DNA of 64,000 nt from Streptomyces aureocirculatus (GCF_000720475.1 NZ_JOAP01000034.1:1-64000), one strand, 5' to 3'; shown: positions 1 to 7,810, numbered from the stretch's first letter. Program-made: numbers and translations. The notes: generated by a model from the sequence alone, not told the origin.

Positions 1-2
1 GC

Positions 3-119
3 GCGGTGAAGGGCGGCGGCGGGGAACAGCCTGGCCGGTGTTGCGGACGAGTGCGTCAGCGTGGTGAAGGGCGGGCGGTGGGGGACAGCCTGGCCGGTGG
101 TTGGGGGCGAGTGCGTCAG
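3..119. repeat. Two tandem copies of a ~59-bp unit at the window edge
   Basis: Both copies contain CAGCCTGGCCGGTG (27-40 and 86-99) and GAGTGCGTCAG (49-59 and 109-119), at a period of 58-60 bp, and a decayed third copy follows. No reading frame through them looks like a gene: the + frame that stays open runs on into the next gene in the wrong frame. This may be intergenic DNA or the remains of an upstream gene lying outside the window. Confidence 0.6.
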
Positions 120-226
120 TGCGGTGGCAGGGCGGGTGGGTGGGGGAGTAGAAGCTGTTCGGCGGCTGAGGGCGGGGTGCCGGAGCCGGTGAGGTGGGAC
201 GGCCCCCGGCCGGGGGACAATGGTGC

Positions 227-904
227 GTGCTTCTGGAACTGTTCAGCCCGTCGGTCCAGCACGCGCTGGACATCGTCGGCATCTTCGTCTTCGCGATCTC
301 CGGCGCCCTCCTGGCCGTACGCAAGAACTTCGACGTCTTCGGCATCGCCGTACTCGCGGAGGTCACGGCCCTGGGCGGCGGCCTCTTCCGCGACCTGGTG
401 ATCGGCGCGGTACCACCGGCCGCCTTCACGGACCTCGGCTACTTCCTCACCCCGCTGCTCGCCGCCCTCCTCGTGTTCTTCCTGCACCCGCAGGTCGAAC
501 GCACCCAGTTCGCGGTGAACGTCTTCGACGCGGCGGGCCTCGGCCTGTTCTGTGTGACGGGCACCACGAAGGCGTACGACTACGGCCTCGGCCTCACCGC
601 GTCCGCCACCCTCGGCCTCGCCACGGCGGTGGGCGGCGGTGTGCTGCGCGACATCATCGCCAACGAGGTGCCCTCCCTGGTGCGCTGGGACCGTGACCTG
701 TACGCGGTGCCCGCCGCCGTCGGCGCGGCGATCGTCGCCCTGTCCATCCGCTTCGAGGTCCTGAACGGCCTCACCACGGTGCTCGCCGTCGTCACCGCGT
801 TCGTCCTGCGGCTGCTCGCCCTGCACTACCACTGGCGGGCGCCGCGCGCCTGGAACCGCCGCTCCTCGGCGGAGGAACCGGCCGAAAGAAAAGCTACCGC
901 TTAG
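227..904 (+). CDS. TRIC-type (YadS/UPF0126) cation channel membrane protein
   Basis: Polytopic membrane protein of about 225 residues from the trimeric intracellular cation channel family, probably a potassium-permeable channel of the cell membrane. It carries the two internally repeated halves of the family, each with a glycine-rich motif: GGGLFRDLV in the first half and GGGVLRDII in the second. Both halves have three hydrophobic helices, with a seventh at the end. The start was taken as GTG 227 (protein beginning MLLELFSPS) because it follows a GGGGGA element and fits remembered homologs; GTG 194 in the same frame is an alternative. A thioesterase gene follows 25 nt downstream on the same strand. 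Confidence 0.82.
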   Translation: MLLELFSPSVQHALDIVGIFVFAISGALLAVRKNFDVFGIAVLAEVTALGGGLFRDLVIGAVPPAAFTDLGYFLTPLLAALLVFFLHPQVERTQFAVNVFDAAGLGLFCVTGTTKAYDYGLGLTASATLGLATAVGGGVLRDIIANEVPSLVRWDRDLYAVPAAVGAAIVALSIRFEVLNGLTTVLAVVTAFVLRLLALHYHWRAPRAWNRRSSAEEPAERKATA

Positions 905-929
905 TAGTTGCTTGTTGTACGTTGCTGCC

Positions 930-1805
930 ATGGCGGAAACGGAGACAGTCGCGGCCCCGACGGCGCACGCGACGGTGGGGGACAGCGAGTTCGACCGCGA
1001 CACGGCGGTCACCCGACGGGAGCCCGGCGTCTACGACACCGACCTCTCCGCGGGCTGGACCATCGTCAACGCCGTCAACGGCGGTTATCTCCTCGCGGTC
1101 GTCGGCCGTGCCCTCGCGCACGCGCTGCCGCACCCCGACCCGTTCACGATCACCGCGCACTATCTGACCGCGTCCGAACCGGGACCGGCCGTCGTGCGCA
1201 CCGAGACCGTGCGCACCGGGCGCGGTCTCTCCACCGGGCAGGCCTCGCTCGTGCAGTTCGACGCCGACGGCGGTGAGGTCGAACGGCTGCGGGTGCTCGC
1301 CTCGTACGGTGACCTCGACGCGCTGCCCGACGACGTGCGCACGTCGGCGAAGCCCCCGGCGATGCCCCCGCCCGAGCAGTGCTTCGGCGCCGACGACGCG
1401 CCTGCCGATCAGCGGCCCATGCCGGGCTCGTCCGCGATCGCCGACCGGCTGTGGCTGAAGCTGGACCCGGCGACGCTGGGCTGGGCGCTCGGGCAGCCCT
1501 CCGGCAAGGGCGAGATGCGGGCGTGGTTCGGGCTAGCCGACGGGCGCCCCGCGGACCCGCTGTCGCTGCTGCTCGCCGTGGACGCGCTGCCGCCGACGGC
1601 GTTCGAGATGGGGCTCACGGGGTGGGTGCCGACCGTGGAACTCACCGTGCACGTCCGCGCGAAGCCCGCGCCGGGGCCGCTGCGTGTCGCCATCACCACC
1701 CGCAACCTCGCCGGCGGCTTCCTGGAGGAGGACGCCGAGATCTGGGACTCCACCGACCGCCTGATAGCCCAGTCCCGCCAGTTGGCCCGAGCCCGCCTCA
1801 CCTGA
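930..1805 (+). CDS. Acyl-CoA thioesterase family protein (double hotdog)
   Basis: Protein of 291 residues resembling TesB-like/4HBT_3 thioesterases, cytoplasmic enzymes that hydrolyse acyl-CoA thioesters. Family-like features are the N-terminal NGGYLLAVVGRAL segment (the central hotdog helix), followed by TITAHYLTASEPGPA, and a second hotdog half from about residue 170 ending in the EDAEIWDSTDRLIAQSRQ segment typical of this group. The substrate cannot be told from sequence. ATG 930 was chosen over the upstream TTG because the extra residues are not family-like. It probably forms a short transcription unit with the channel gene 25 nt upstream. Confidence 0.78.
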   Translation: MAETETVAAPTAHATVGDSEFDRDTAVTRREPGVYDTDLSAGWTIVNAVNGGYLLAVVGRALAHALPHPDPFTITAHYLTASEPGPAVVRTETVRTGRGLSTGQASLVQFDADGGEVERLRVLASYGDLDALPDDVRTSAKPPAMPPPEQCFGADDAPADQRPMPGSSAIADRLWLKLDPATLGWALGQPSGKGEMRAWFGLADGRPADPLSLLLAVDALPPTAFEMGLTGWVPTVELTVHVRAKPAPGPLRVAITTRNLAGGFLEEDAEIWDSTDRLIAQSRQLARARLT

Positions 1806-1837
1806 CGCGCACCGCATCGGACACGGCCCCCGCCCCC

Positions 1838-2914
1838 TCAGCCGGTCAGGCAGACCCCCGCATAAGAAACCCCGCCCACCACAACCCAAGCAAACAGCCC
1901 CACAATCCCCACCCGCCCCCCGGTACGCACCAGGGACCGGAGGTCCACCGCGCTGCCCAGCCCGAAAAGCGCCGCAGCGAGCAGCAACTCCTGAGCCACC
2001 CCGGCCCCGTCGAGGGCGGCGTCCGGCAGCCACCCGGTACTGCGGACGGCGACCATCCCCACAAATCCGGCCACGAACAACGGCACCAACGGCGGCCGCC
2101 GCTCACCCGGCACCCCCGCACTCCCGGCGCCCCGCGCACTGCGGGCCCGCACAGCAAGCGCCACCCCCGCCACCAGCGGCGCGAGCATCGCCACCCGCAT
2201 TAGCTTGACGAGCACACCCTCCCCGAGGGCGTCACCCCCGGCGGTCTGCGCGGTGGCGACCACCTGCCCCACGTCGTGCACGCTCGCCCCGACCCAGCGC
2301 CCGAACTCCGCGTCACTGAGCCCCAAAGGCCCCTGGAGCAGCGGAAGTACGGCGATCGCCAGCGTCCCGCAGAGCGTCACCACGGCCACGGAGGCGGCCG
2401 TGTCCCGCTCCTCGCTGCGGGAGACGTCGCTGACCGCGCCGATCGCGGACGCCCCGCAGATCGAGTAGCCGGTCGCGATGAGCAGCGGCTGGTCGCCGGG
2501 GAGCCCGAGCTTCAGGCCGAGCCACCACGTACCGAAGAACGTCGCGGCGACCACCACAAGGACCATCGCGACGGTGCCCAAGCCCACCCCGAGCACATCG
2601 CGCAGGCTGAGCTTCAGGCCGAGCAGCACCACACCCACCCGCATCAGCCGCTTCGCCGCGAAGGTGAGTCCGGGCCGCGCCCAGCCTCGTACCCACACCT
2701 GGGTCCCTGGCAGTTGCGCGGCGGCGAGCCCGAGGACGATGGCGACCGTCAGCATCGGCACGCCGGGAAGCAGCCGGTGGATCCCCCAGGCGACGGCGAC
2801 ACCCGAAGCGGCCAGTGCGAGACCGGGCCAGGGCCCCGCGGCCCGTACGCGCACGCGCGCGACCCGCGCCGGCGTCGGCGCAGTCTTCGGCGGGCGGTGC
2901 CCGAGCAGTGCCAT
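1838..2914 (-). CDS. YeiH/UPF0324 family membrane protein, putative sulfur-oxyanion exporter
   Basis: Integral membrane protein of about 358 residues (family Cons_hypoth698/YeiH) with about ten hydrophobic helices and the family signature GYSICGASAIGAVSDV. Related proteins have been proposed to export sulfate or other sulfur oxyanions. Its ATG overlaps the stop of the cysteine dioxygenase gene by one base (TGATG), so the two are translationally coupled. Cysteine dioxygenase yields cysteine sulfinate, which degrades to sulfite, so export of sulfite or sulfate by this protein is a sensible inference. The frame stays open well upstream, inside the dioxygenase gene, but that part is antisense-like and not coding. 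Confidence 0.8.
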   Translation of the reverse strand: MALLGHRPPKTAPTPARVARVRVRAAGPWPGLALAASGVAVAWGIHRLLPGVPMLTVAIVLGLAAAQLPGTQVWVRGWARPGLTFAAKRLMRVGVVLLGLKLSLRDVLGVGLGTVAMVLVVVAATFFGTWWLGLKLGLPGDQPLLIATGYSICGASAIGAVSDVSRSEERDTAASVAVVTLCGTLAIAVLPLLQGPLGLSDAEFGRWVGASVHDVGQVVATAQTAGGDALGEGVLVKLMRVAMLAPLVAGVALAVRARSARGAGSAGVPGERRPPLVPLFVAGFVGMVAVRSTGWLPDAALDGAGVAQELLLAAALFGLGSAVDLRSLVRTGGRVGIVGLFAWVVVGGVSYAGVCLTG

Positions 2915-3507
2915 CAGCGGTCGGCCGGCAGGTCGTACACGCGTCGTACGCTGCTGCCGAGCCGCGAGATGTCCGCGCCGTAGACGTGCAGCGATATCGC
3001 GCGACCCGCGCCCGCGTTCCACACCCGGTGGATGTCCCCGGGCGGCGCGAAACCGCACACCGCGCCCTGCGGGTTCACCACGTCCTCGGTGGCGACGAGG
3101 TGCGCGGCGGTGCCGGGCCCGGCCGCGGGGACGAGCCGGTAGCGCCGCTCGTGCTCCTCGCCCTCGTGCACGCCCGTCACACACCACGACACGTGGTCGT
3201 GCACCGAGGTGTGCTGACCGGGCAGCCAGACCAGGCCGACGAGGGAGAAGCTGCCGTCGCTCTCGGCGTGCAGCAGGTGCTGGCGGTAGCGCTCGGGGTC
3301 GCCCTCGCACTGCTCGGGGGTGAGCAGGTCGGCGGCGCCCAGGTGCGGGGCGAGGCGCTCGCCCACCAGGTACGCGGTCAGGTCCGGTGGCAGGCCGCGG
3401 CCGACGGCCTCTCGGATGTCGGTGACGAGCGCGTCGAGGCGCTCCGTGGTGCGGGTCCTGGTGTGCGCGGTGGGGGTGGTCATACGGGCAGCGTCGACCT
3501 GGATCAT
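2914..3507 (-). CDS. Cysteine dioxygenase (cupin, type I)
   Basis: Protein of 197 residues. It oxidises L-cysteine with O2 to cysteine sulfinate, using one non-haem iron in a cupin barrel. The iron ligands are visible as the HDH pair in SVHDHVSW and a third histidine in GDIHRVWN, with the cupin loop GVHEGEEHERRY between them. An internal ATG at 3483 (MTTPTAHTR) is an alternative start; the upstream ATG at 3507 is preceded by TTGGA. It is followed without a gap by the YeiH-type exporter and preceded by a LysR regulator on the same strand, so the set looks like a regulated cysteine-disposal unit. Confidence 0.85.
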   Translation of the reverse strand: MIQVDAARMTTPTAHTRTRTTERLDALVTDIREAVGRGLPPDLTAYLVGERLAPHLGAADLLTPEQCEGDPERYRQHLLHAESDGSFSLVGLVWLPGQHTSVHDHVSWCVTGVHEGEEHERRYRLVPAAGPGTAAHLVATEDVVNPQGAVCGFAPPGDIHRVWNAGAGRAISLHVYGADISRLGSSVRRVYDLPADR

Positions 3508-3549
3508 CCATCACGTCCAACGACAGTTTCTTCGCGCAGCCCTAAAGAT

Positions 3550-3557
3550 TGCTTATG
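3550..3557. promoter_or_regulatory. TGCTTATG box upstream of cysteine dioxygenase
   Basis: The 84-nt gap between the LysR gene and the dioxygenase contains CTAAAG-N4-CTTATG (3542-3557), an imperfect inverted repeat with the T-N-A character of LysR boxes. The octamer TGCTTATG recurs in reverse at 4506-4513, just upstream of the LysR start. A/T-rich matches of this kind stand out in such G+C-rich DNA. Binding by the neighbouring LysR protein is inferred. Confidence 0.4.
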
Positions 3558-3591
3558 GCCGGATGAGTGGACCTTGGGCGGCCGGTCGGGG

Positions 3592-4497
3592 TCAGCAGCC
3601 GACCCGGTTCGCCGCGACCGCCTTCAACTCGTCGAGCACCAGCGTGGTGGCCGGGATGCGCAGGTGCTCCCGCAGTACGTACGCGGACACCTGCCGCCGG
3701 GACGCCGGGTCGAGCGGGCGGCCGGTCACGGAGCGGTGGCACAGGAAGTTCAGGACGAGTCCGGGCATCATCGCGATGCCGAGCCCCTCCGAGACGAGGC
3801 TCTGGATGACGAGGTTGTCGTCGGTGGTGAAGGCGATGTCCGGGGCGAAGCCCTGTTCGGCGCACTCGTGCAGGAAGTTGGCGCGGCAGCGCAGACAGCC
3901 CGCTATCCAGCGCTCGTCGGACAGATCGGCGAGCCGCACCGAGCGGCGGCGCGCCATCGGATGCCGGGTGGGCATCAAAACCGTGAGCTGGTCCTCCATC
4001 AGCGGCACCTCGACGACCTCGTCCGGCACCTCCTCGCGCAGGCCGGGGTAGGTGAAGGCGAGCGTGACGTCCGCGTCGCCGTGCACCAGGCGCTGCAGGG
4101 ACTCCGGCGGCTCGTACTCCTGGAGCTCGACGCGGATGCCGCGGTGGGCGCGGGCCAGGCGGGCCAGGGCCTCCGGTATCAGTGTGGCGGTGGCGCTCGG
4201 GAAGGCGCAGAGCCGCACCCGGCCGGTGCGCAGGCGCGTGATCGCGTTCATCTGCTGCTGGGCCGCGTCGATATTGCCGAGGATCACTCCGGCGTGCCGG
4301 GAAAGTGCCTCGCCCGCCTCCGTGAGCCGCATGCGCCGGCCGACCCGGGTGAACAGGACTGTCCCCACGGACCGTTCGAGCGCCTTCATCTGCTGGGTGA
4401 TCGCGGGTTGCGTATAGCCGAGCGAGCGGGCCGCGGCGGAGTACGAACCGGTGCGGACCACTTCGTGGAAGGACCTGATGTGCCGGGAGTCGAACAC
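3592..4497 (-). CDS. LysR family transcriptional regulator
   Basis: Regulator of 301 residues. An N-terminal winged helix-turn-helix (about residues 2-60, RSFHEVVRTGSYSAAARSLG, then TQPAITQQMKALE) is followed by a linker helix and a periplasmic-binding-like co-inducer domain from about residue 90. GTG 4497 was chosen because it gives the usual LysR N-terminus (FDSRHIRSFHEVV). It lies directly upstream of, and on the same strand as, cysteine dioxygenase and the YeiH-type exporter, which it probably controls in response to a sulfur metabolite. It is divergent from the WYL regulator that starts near 4582. The shared octamer TGCTTATG at both promoters supports autoregulation plus target control. 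Confidence 0.85.
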   Translation of the reverse strand: MFDSRHIRSFHEVVRTGSYSAAARSLGYTQPAITQQMKALERSVGTVLFTRVGRRMRLTEAGEALSRHAGVILGNIDAAQQQMNAITRLRTGRVRLCAFPSATATLIPEALARLARAHRGIRVELQEYEPPESLQRLVHGDADVTLAFTYPGLREEVPDEVVEVPLMEDQLTVLMPTRHPMARRRSVRLADLSDERWIAGCLRCRANFLHECAEQGFAPDIAFTTDDNLVIQSLVSEGLGIAMMPGLVLNFLCHRSVTGRPLDPASRRQVSAYVLREHLRIPATTLVLDELKAVAANRVGC

Positions 4498-4505
4498 GTC
4501 CGAAT

Positions 4506-4513
4506 CATAAGCA
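4506..4513. promoter_or_regulatory. Second TGCTTATG box, in the LysR/WYL divergent region
   Basis: CATAAGCA on the + strand is the reverse complement of the octamer upstream of the dioxygenase. It sits 9 nt upstream of the LysR start codon, in an A/T-rich patch (4501-4522) that stands out from its surroundings. It is likely an autoregulatory LysR site and could also affect the divergent WYL gene. Confidence 0.38.
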
Positions 4514-4581
4514 GAATTTGGGAAGAGCTGACCAGCCTTTTCCGTCGCTTCTGGATGCGGACGCGCGCGATCCTGTTCCTT

Positions 4582-5565
4582 GTGAAGTCCGACCGTCTGC
4601 TCTCCATCCTGCTGCTGCTCCAGACCCGCGGCAGAGTGCCCGCGCATGAACTCGCCGAGCGTCTCGAGGTGTCCGTGCGCACCATCTACCGCGACGTCGA
4701 AGCGCTGTCCGCGTCCGGTGTCCCGGTGTACGCCGAGCGCGGCAGGCACGGCGGTATCGCGCTCCTGGACGGTTACCGCACGGACGTCACGGGTCTGACC
4801 GCCGACGAGTCCCGCGCCCTGTTCGTGCTCGCCGCGCAGGGCGCCCACGCGGCCCTCGGCCTGGACGCGGCGATCGGCTCCGCCCTGCGCAAGGTGATGG
4901 CGGCGCTGCCCGCCCCGCACCGGCCCGCCGCCGAGCTGACCAGGCGGCGGATCCTCGTCGATGCCACGCGGTGGGAGCGCGGGCCCGGCGCGGGACTGCC
5001 CGTGGACCATCTGGAGACGCTCCAGGAGGCGGTCTTCGCCGACCGGCGGCTGCGCGTGCGCTATGTGCACAGCGGCACGGACGCCGAGCGGGAGTACACC
5101 CTCGACTCCTACGGCCTCGTGTCCAAGGCCGGTGTCTGGTACCTCGTGGCCGACAGGGACGGGGAGCCGCGGCTCTTCCGCGCCGACCGGGTGCGCGCGG
5201 CGCGGCTCACGGACGAGCCCGTGCGCCGCCGCCCGGGCGTCGAACTCGCCGACGTCTGGGAGCTCCTGAAGCAGCAGGTGGAGCGGCGCACCGGCGGGAT
5301 CGAGGTCACGGCCAGGGTGCGCCGCGACCGCTTCGGCCGCTTTCTGCGGCTGCACGCGGGGGCGCTCACGGAACTCGTCGAGGACGGCGCCGGGGGCGGT
5401 GCGGGGGAGTGGGTCACCGTGCGCCTCGTCTGGGAGGAGGTGCGCGCCGCCCGCGTCCTGCTGGCCTTCTCCGACGCCGTCGAGGTCCTCTCGCCGCCCG
5501 AGGTACGCGAAGAGCTGGCGCGGGCCGCCGCGGCCGTCAGTGACCTGTACGAGGGCCCGCGGTGA
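4582..5565 (+). CDS. HTH/WYL-domain transcriptional regulator
   Basis: DNA-binding regulator of about 327 residues. The N-terminal HTH_11-type winged helix starts MKSDRLLSILLLL and includes AERLEVSVRTIYRDVEAL (about residues 20-45). A WYL ligand-sensing domain follows, with GVWYLVADRDGEPRLFRADR at about residues 190-210, and a WCX-like C-terminal region ends in EELARAAAAVSDLY. GTG 4582 gives the family N-terminus, but no Shine-Dalgarno sequence is visible; ATG 4555 in the same frame is possible. Its 3' end overlaps the convergent hydrolase gene by 29 bp. The target and ligand are unknown. Confidence 0.8.
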   Translation: MKSDRLLSILLLLQTRGRVPAHELAERLEVSVRTIYRDVEALSASGVPVYAERGRHGGIALLDGYRTDVTGLTADESRALFVLAAQGAHAALGLDAAIGSALRKVMAALPAPHRPAAELTRRRILVDATRWERGPGAGLPVDHLETLQEAVFADRRLRVRYVHSGTDAEREYTLDSYGLVSKAGVWYLVADRDGEPRLFRADRVRAARLTDEPVRRRPGVELADVWELLKQQVERRTGGIEVTARVRRDRFGRFLRLHAGALTELVEDGAGGGAGEWVTVRLVWEEVRAARVLLAFSDAVEVLSPPEVREELARAAAAVSDLYEGPR

Positions 5566-6403
5566 GGAAACGACCGAGCTCCGCCGTGAGTTCCGCGGGT
5601 GCGTCCTCCTGTACGAGATGACCGGCGCCCTCGATCAGGCGCAGCTCGGCGCTGGGGATCAGACCGGTGAGCTCGTGGCCGCGCGCGACCGGGAGCCAGG
5701 TGTCCTCGGCGCCCCAGCAGACGAGGACCGGCAGCGCCAACTCGCCGTACCTGTCCTGGATCTCGTCCGTGAAGCGCTGGTCGTTCTGCGCGATCTGCCG
5801 GTAGAACGCGGGTTGCCCCGCCGGTGTGCACCAGGGCGCCACGAGCCGGTCGAGGACGGCGGGGTGCAGCCCGTGGTGGCTCGCCGAGCCGACGTACTCC
5901 CGCACCATGGCCTCGTGCAGGGCCTGCGGCAACTGGGCGAAGACGTCCGCGTGCGCGCCGAGCAGCCCGTACGTGGGCGTGCCCCAGGGTGCGAGGGCCA
6001 CCGGGTCGACGAGGGCGAGCCGGGTGTAGGGGGCGTCGTGCAGCAGGTGGGCCCGCAGCGCCACGCAGCCGCCGAAGTCGTGGGCGACGACGGCCGGGGG
6101 CCGCTGCCTGTCCAGGCCCCAGTGGGCGAGGAGTTCGGTGAACACCCGCGCCTGCGCGGCCAGCGAGACGTCCTGGCCGTTCCGCATCTCCGAGGCGCCG
6201 TACCCGGGCAGGTCCCAGACGTGCACGCGGTGGTCGCGGGCCAGCGCCCTGGCGACGCCGCGCCAGACGTACGACGAGAACGGGGTGCCGTGCACCAGGA
6301 CGACCGGCGGCGCGTCGGCCGGACCGAGCGCGGCCCAGCGGACGGCGCCCGAGGAGGAGTCGAACGTCTCGGGGAGCTGCCAGTCGATCGGGAGGTTCGT
6401 CAT
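5537..6403 (-). CDS. Alpha/beta hydrolase, haloalkane dehalogenase/epoxide hydrolase-like
   Basis: Cytoplasmic hydrolase of 288 residues. The oxyanion segment VLVHGTPFSSYVW is at about residue 35. The nucleophile elbow is VVAHDFGGCVAL, so the nucleophile is aspartate, as in haloalkane dehalogenases and epoxide hydrolases, not serine. The acid lies in WGAEDTW and the catalytic histidine in GAGHLVQED. Dehalogenases usually have tryptophan next to the aspartate; here it is phenylalanine, so dehalogenase activity is uncertain. The gene begins 22 nt after the end of the TetR regulator gene on the same strand, forming a regulator-enzyme operon. Its 3' end overlaps the WYL gene by 29 bp. Confidence 0.8.
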   Translation of the reverse strand: MTNLPIDWQLPETFDSSSGAVRWAALGPADAPPVVLVHGTPFSSYVWRGVARALARDHRVHVWDLPGYGASEMRNGQDVSLAAQARVFTELLAHWGLDRQRPPAVVAHDFGGCVALRAHLLHDAPYTRLALVDPVALAPWGTPTYGLLGAHADVFAQLPQALHEAMVREYVGSASHHGLHPAVLDRLVAPWCTPAGQPAFYRQIAQNDQRFTDEIQDRYGELALPVLVCWGAEDTWLPVARGHELTGLIPSAELRLIEGAGHLVQEDAPAELTAELGRFLTAGPRTGH

Positions 6404-6425
6404 GACCGTAAAGGCTAGTTGCCCC

Positions 6426-7082
6426 TTACTGATCCGTCGAGGCCGGTGTGGTGTCGAGCCAGTGTCGGCGTCCCAGGCCCACCAGGCGGAGCTGTCTGCG
6501 CGCGGTGTCCGCCACCGGCTCCGCGTCGGCGGTCTCCAGGAGCGCGGACGCGGTCATCACCATGTGGTCCACGTACATCCGGGCGAGCATCAGCAGATCG
6601 TCCTCGCTCCAGCCCGCCGCCTCCGGCTCCCTGGCGAACTGGGCCGCCACCTCCCGCGCGAACAGCGCAAGTTGCGCGCCTATGGCCTCGCGTACCCGGC
6701 GTACGCCGCCGTGCTGTTCCCGTGCGATGAAGCGGGCGTGTGCGGGGTACGCGCGTACGTAGGCAACGATCAACTCGACGGCGGCCGCGATGCGTTCCTC
6801 GCCGTCACCGGTCGCCGCGAGCGTGGCGACGAGTGTCGTGTGCAGGCTGCCGAGGGCCTCCTCGACCAGGGCCACGCCCAGGTCGGCGGTGTCACGGAAG
6901 TGCCGGTAGAAGGCCGTGGGGGCCACCCCCACGGCGCGGGTCACCTCGCGGAGCCCGAGGCTGGACAGGCTCTGCTCCTCAAGCAGGCGCAGGGCCGCGT
7001 CGAGGAGCGCCTGCCGGGTCCTCAGCTTCTGGGCCCGCCGGGCGCCCGGGGCCGGGGCCGGATCGTCGAGAGTGTGACTCAT
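6426..7082 (-). CDS. TetR family regulator, FabR-like
   Basis: Protein of 218 residues. The N-terminal TetR helix-turn-helix (about residues 20-65) contains LGLREVTRAVGVAPTAFYRH. The region through AYVRAYPAHARFIAREQHGG strongly resembles, by memory, Escherichia coli FabR (SLREVAREAGIAPTSFYRH), the repressor that senses unsaturated acyl thioesters. That suggests an acyl-type ligand, but this is inference. The gene is followed 22 nt later by an alpha/beta hydrolase and is preceded by a pair of inverted GAACAGTTGT sites, which look like its own operator. Confidence 0.82.
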   Translation of the reverse strand: MSHTLDDPAPAPGARRAQKLRTRQALLDAALRLLEEQSLSSLGLREVTRAVGVAPTAFYRHFRDTADLGVALVEEALGSLHTTLVATLAATGDGEERIAAAVELIVAYVRAYPAHARFIAREQHGGVRRVREAIGAQLALFAREVAAQFAREPEAAGWSEDDLLMLARMYVDHMVMTASALLETADAEPVADTARRQLRLVGLGRRHWLDTTPASTDQ

Positions 7083-7094
7083 GCCATGCAGTTA

Positions 7095-7158
7095 ACAACT
7101 GTTCTCCGAGTTTTGGAAGCCGTAGGCGGGCTAGACTCCATAGTCAGTGAACAGTTGT
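7095..7158. promoter_or_regulatory. Paired inverted operator GAACAGTTGT for the TetR gene
   Basis: ACAACTGTTC at 7095-7104 and its exact reverse complement GAACAGTTGT at 7149-7158 flank a 44-bp segment that includes TAGACT (7132-7137), a plausible -10. Each site also has internal dyad symmetry (AACA-N2-TGTT). They lie between the TetR start (7082) and the divergent small membrane protein, so one repressor could shut off both directions. Confidence 0.6.
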
Positions 7159-7187
7159 AACCACAGTCGTTCACCGAAGTGTCCACG

Positions 7188-7252
7188 GCGGTCATGTTGC
7201 GCGTTCATGTGACGCGTTCATGTGACGCTTTCATGTGCCGCGTTCATGTGAC
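7188..7252. repeat. Five phased 13-bp iterons (consensus GCGTTCATGTGAC)
   Basis: Units begin at 7188 (degenerate, GCGGTCATGTTGC), 7201, 7214, 7227 (GCTTTCATGTGCC) and 7240. The core TTCATGTG recurs at 7204, 7217, 7230 and 7243, exactly 13 bp apart. A 13-bp period is not a multiple of three, so this is not a coding repeat. It sits just upstream of the ribosome-binding site of the 50-residue membrane protein. Confidence 0.75.
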
Positions 7253-7274
7253 CTACACGGGAGGCATCCGCACC

Positions 7275-7427
7275 ATGCTGTTCCTCGTCGCCGCACTGCT
7301 GCTTCTGGGCGTCGCCATGGGGACCGTGGCGCACGCACCGCTGCCCGTCACGCTCGTCATGGCCACCGTCATCGGTGCCTGGCTGCTGATCTTCACGGTG
7401 CGGGAGCGCCACGCACGCCACCGCTGA
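7275..7427 (+). CDS. Small membrane protein, 50 residues
   Basis: Starts at ATG 7275 after a strong GGGAGG (7259-7264). The protein is almost entirely two hydrophobic helices (LFLVAALLLLGVAMGTVA and TLVMATVIGAWLLIFTV) with a basic tail RERHARHR, so it is an inner-membrane protein with a cytoplasmic positive end. I do not recognise a family. It is divergent from the TetR gene and lies directly downstream of the 13-bp iterons, so its expression is probably regulated. A second small membrane protein follows 47 nt later. Confidence 0.65.
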   Translation: MLFLVAALLLLGVAMGTVAHAPLPVTLVMATVIGAWLLIFTVRERHARHR

Positions 7428-7474
7428 CACGTCCGTTCCGTACGACGCCCGATCCACTCTTGAGGAGTCGCGCC

Positions 7475-7810
7475 ATGGAACTCACCGCAACGGCAACAGA
7501 CCGGTCCACGGCCGAGCGCCCCACGGCCGAGCGCCCCACGGCCGAGCGCCCCACGGCCGAGCGCCCCACGGGGCGCAGGGACACCGACGGCATGGCCGTG
7601 GCCTCCTTCGTACTCGGCCTCCTCGGACTGCTCGTCCTGAACATCGTCCTCGGCCCGATCGCCATCGTCCTGGCGTCGATCGCCCTGTGGCGCGGCACCG
7701 CACGCCGCGGCCGCGCGCTCCTCGGCCTCGGTCTCGGTGTGGCCGACCTCGTCGTCCTCGGCACCCTGATGGCGATGGACGACACGGTGTCCTGGAGCCT
7801 CTCGCTCTGA
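7475..7810 (+). CDS. DUF4190-like membrane protein with TAERP repeat
   Basis: Protein of 111 residues starting after TTGAGGAG (7460-7467). The N-terminus carries four tandem TAERP units made by a 15-bp DNA repeat. Next comes GMAVASFVLGLLGLLVLNIVLGPIAIVLASIALWR and then RRGRALLGLGLGVADLV, the layout of the DUF4190 membrane domain (two helices, with a small amphipathic connector rich in glycine). The function is unknown; such proteins are common in actinomycetes, often beside septation or envelope genes. Confidence 0.7.
   Translation: MELTATATDRSTAERPTAERPTAERPTAERPTGRRDTDGMAVASFVLGLLGLLVLNIVLGPIAIVLASIALWRGTARRGRALLGLGLGVADLVVLGTLMAMDDTVSWSLSL
7508..7570 (+). repeat. 15-bp tandem repeat ACGGCCGAGCGCCCC
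   Basis: Four near-perfect in-frame copies encode TAERP repeats in the disordered N-terminus of the DUF4190-like protein. The copies are almost identical at DNA level, including at silent positions, so the array expanded recently and probably varies in number between strains. Confidence 0.75.

Noticed and set aside
116..1012. Minus-strand frame of 298 codons at the window start
   Set aside because: It lies antisense to the TRIC-type channel gene, whose membrane and glycine motifs are convincing.
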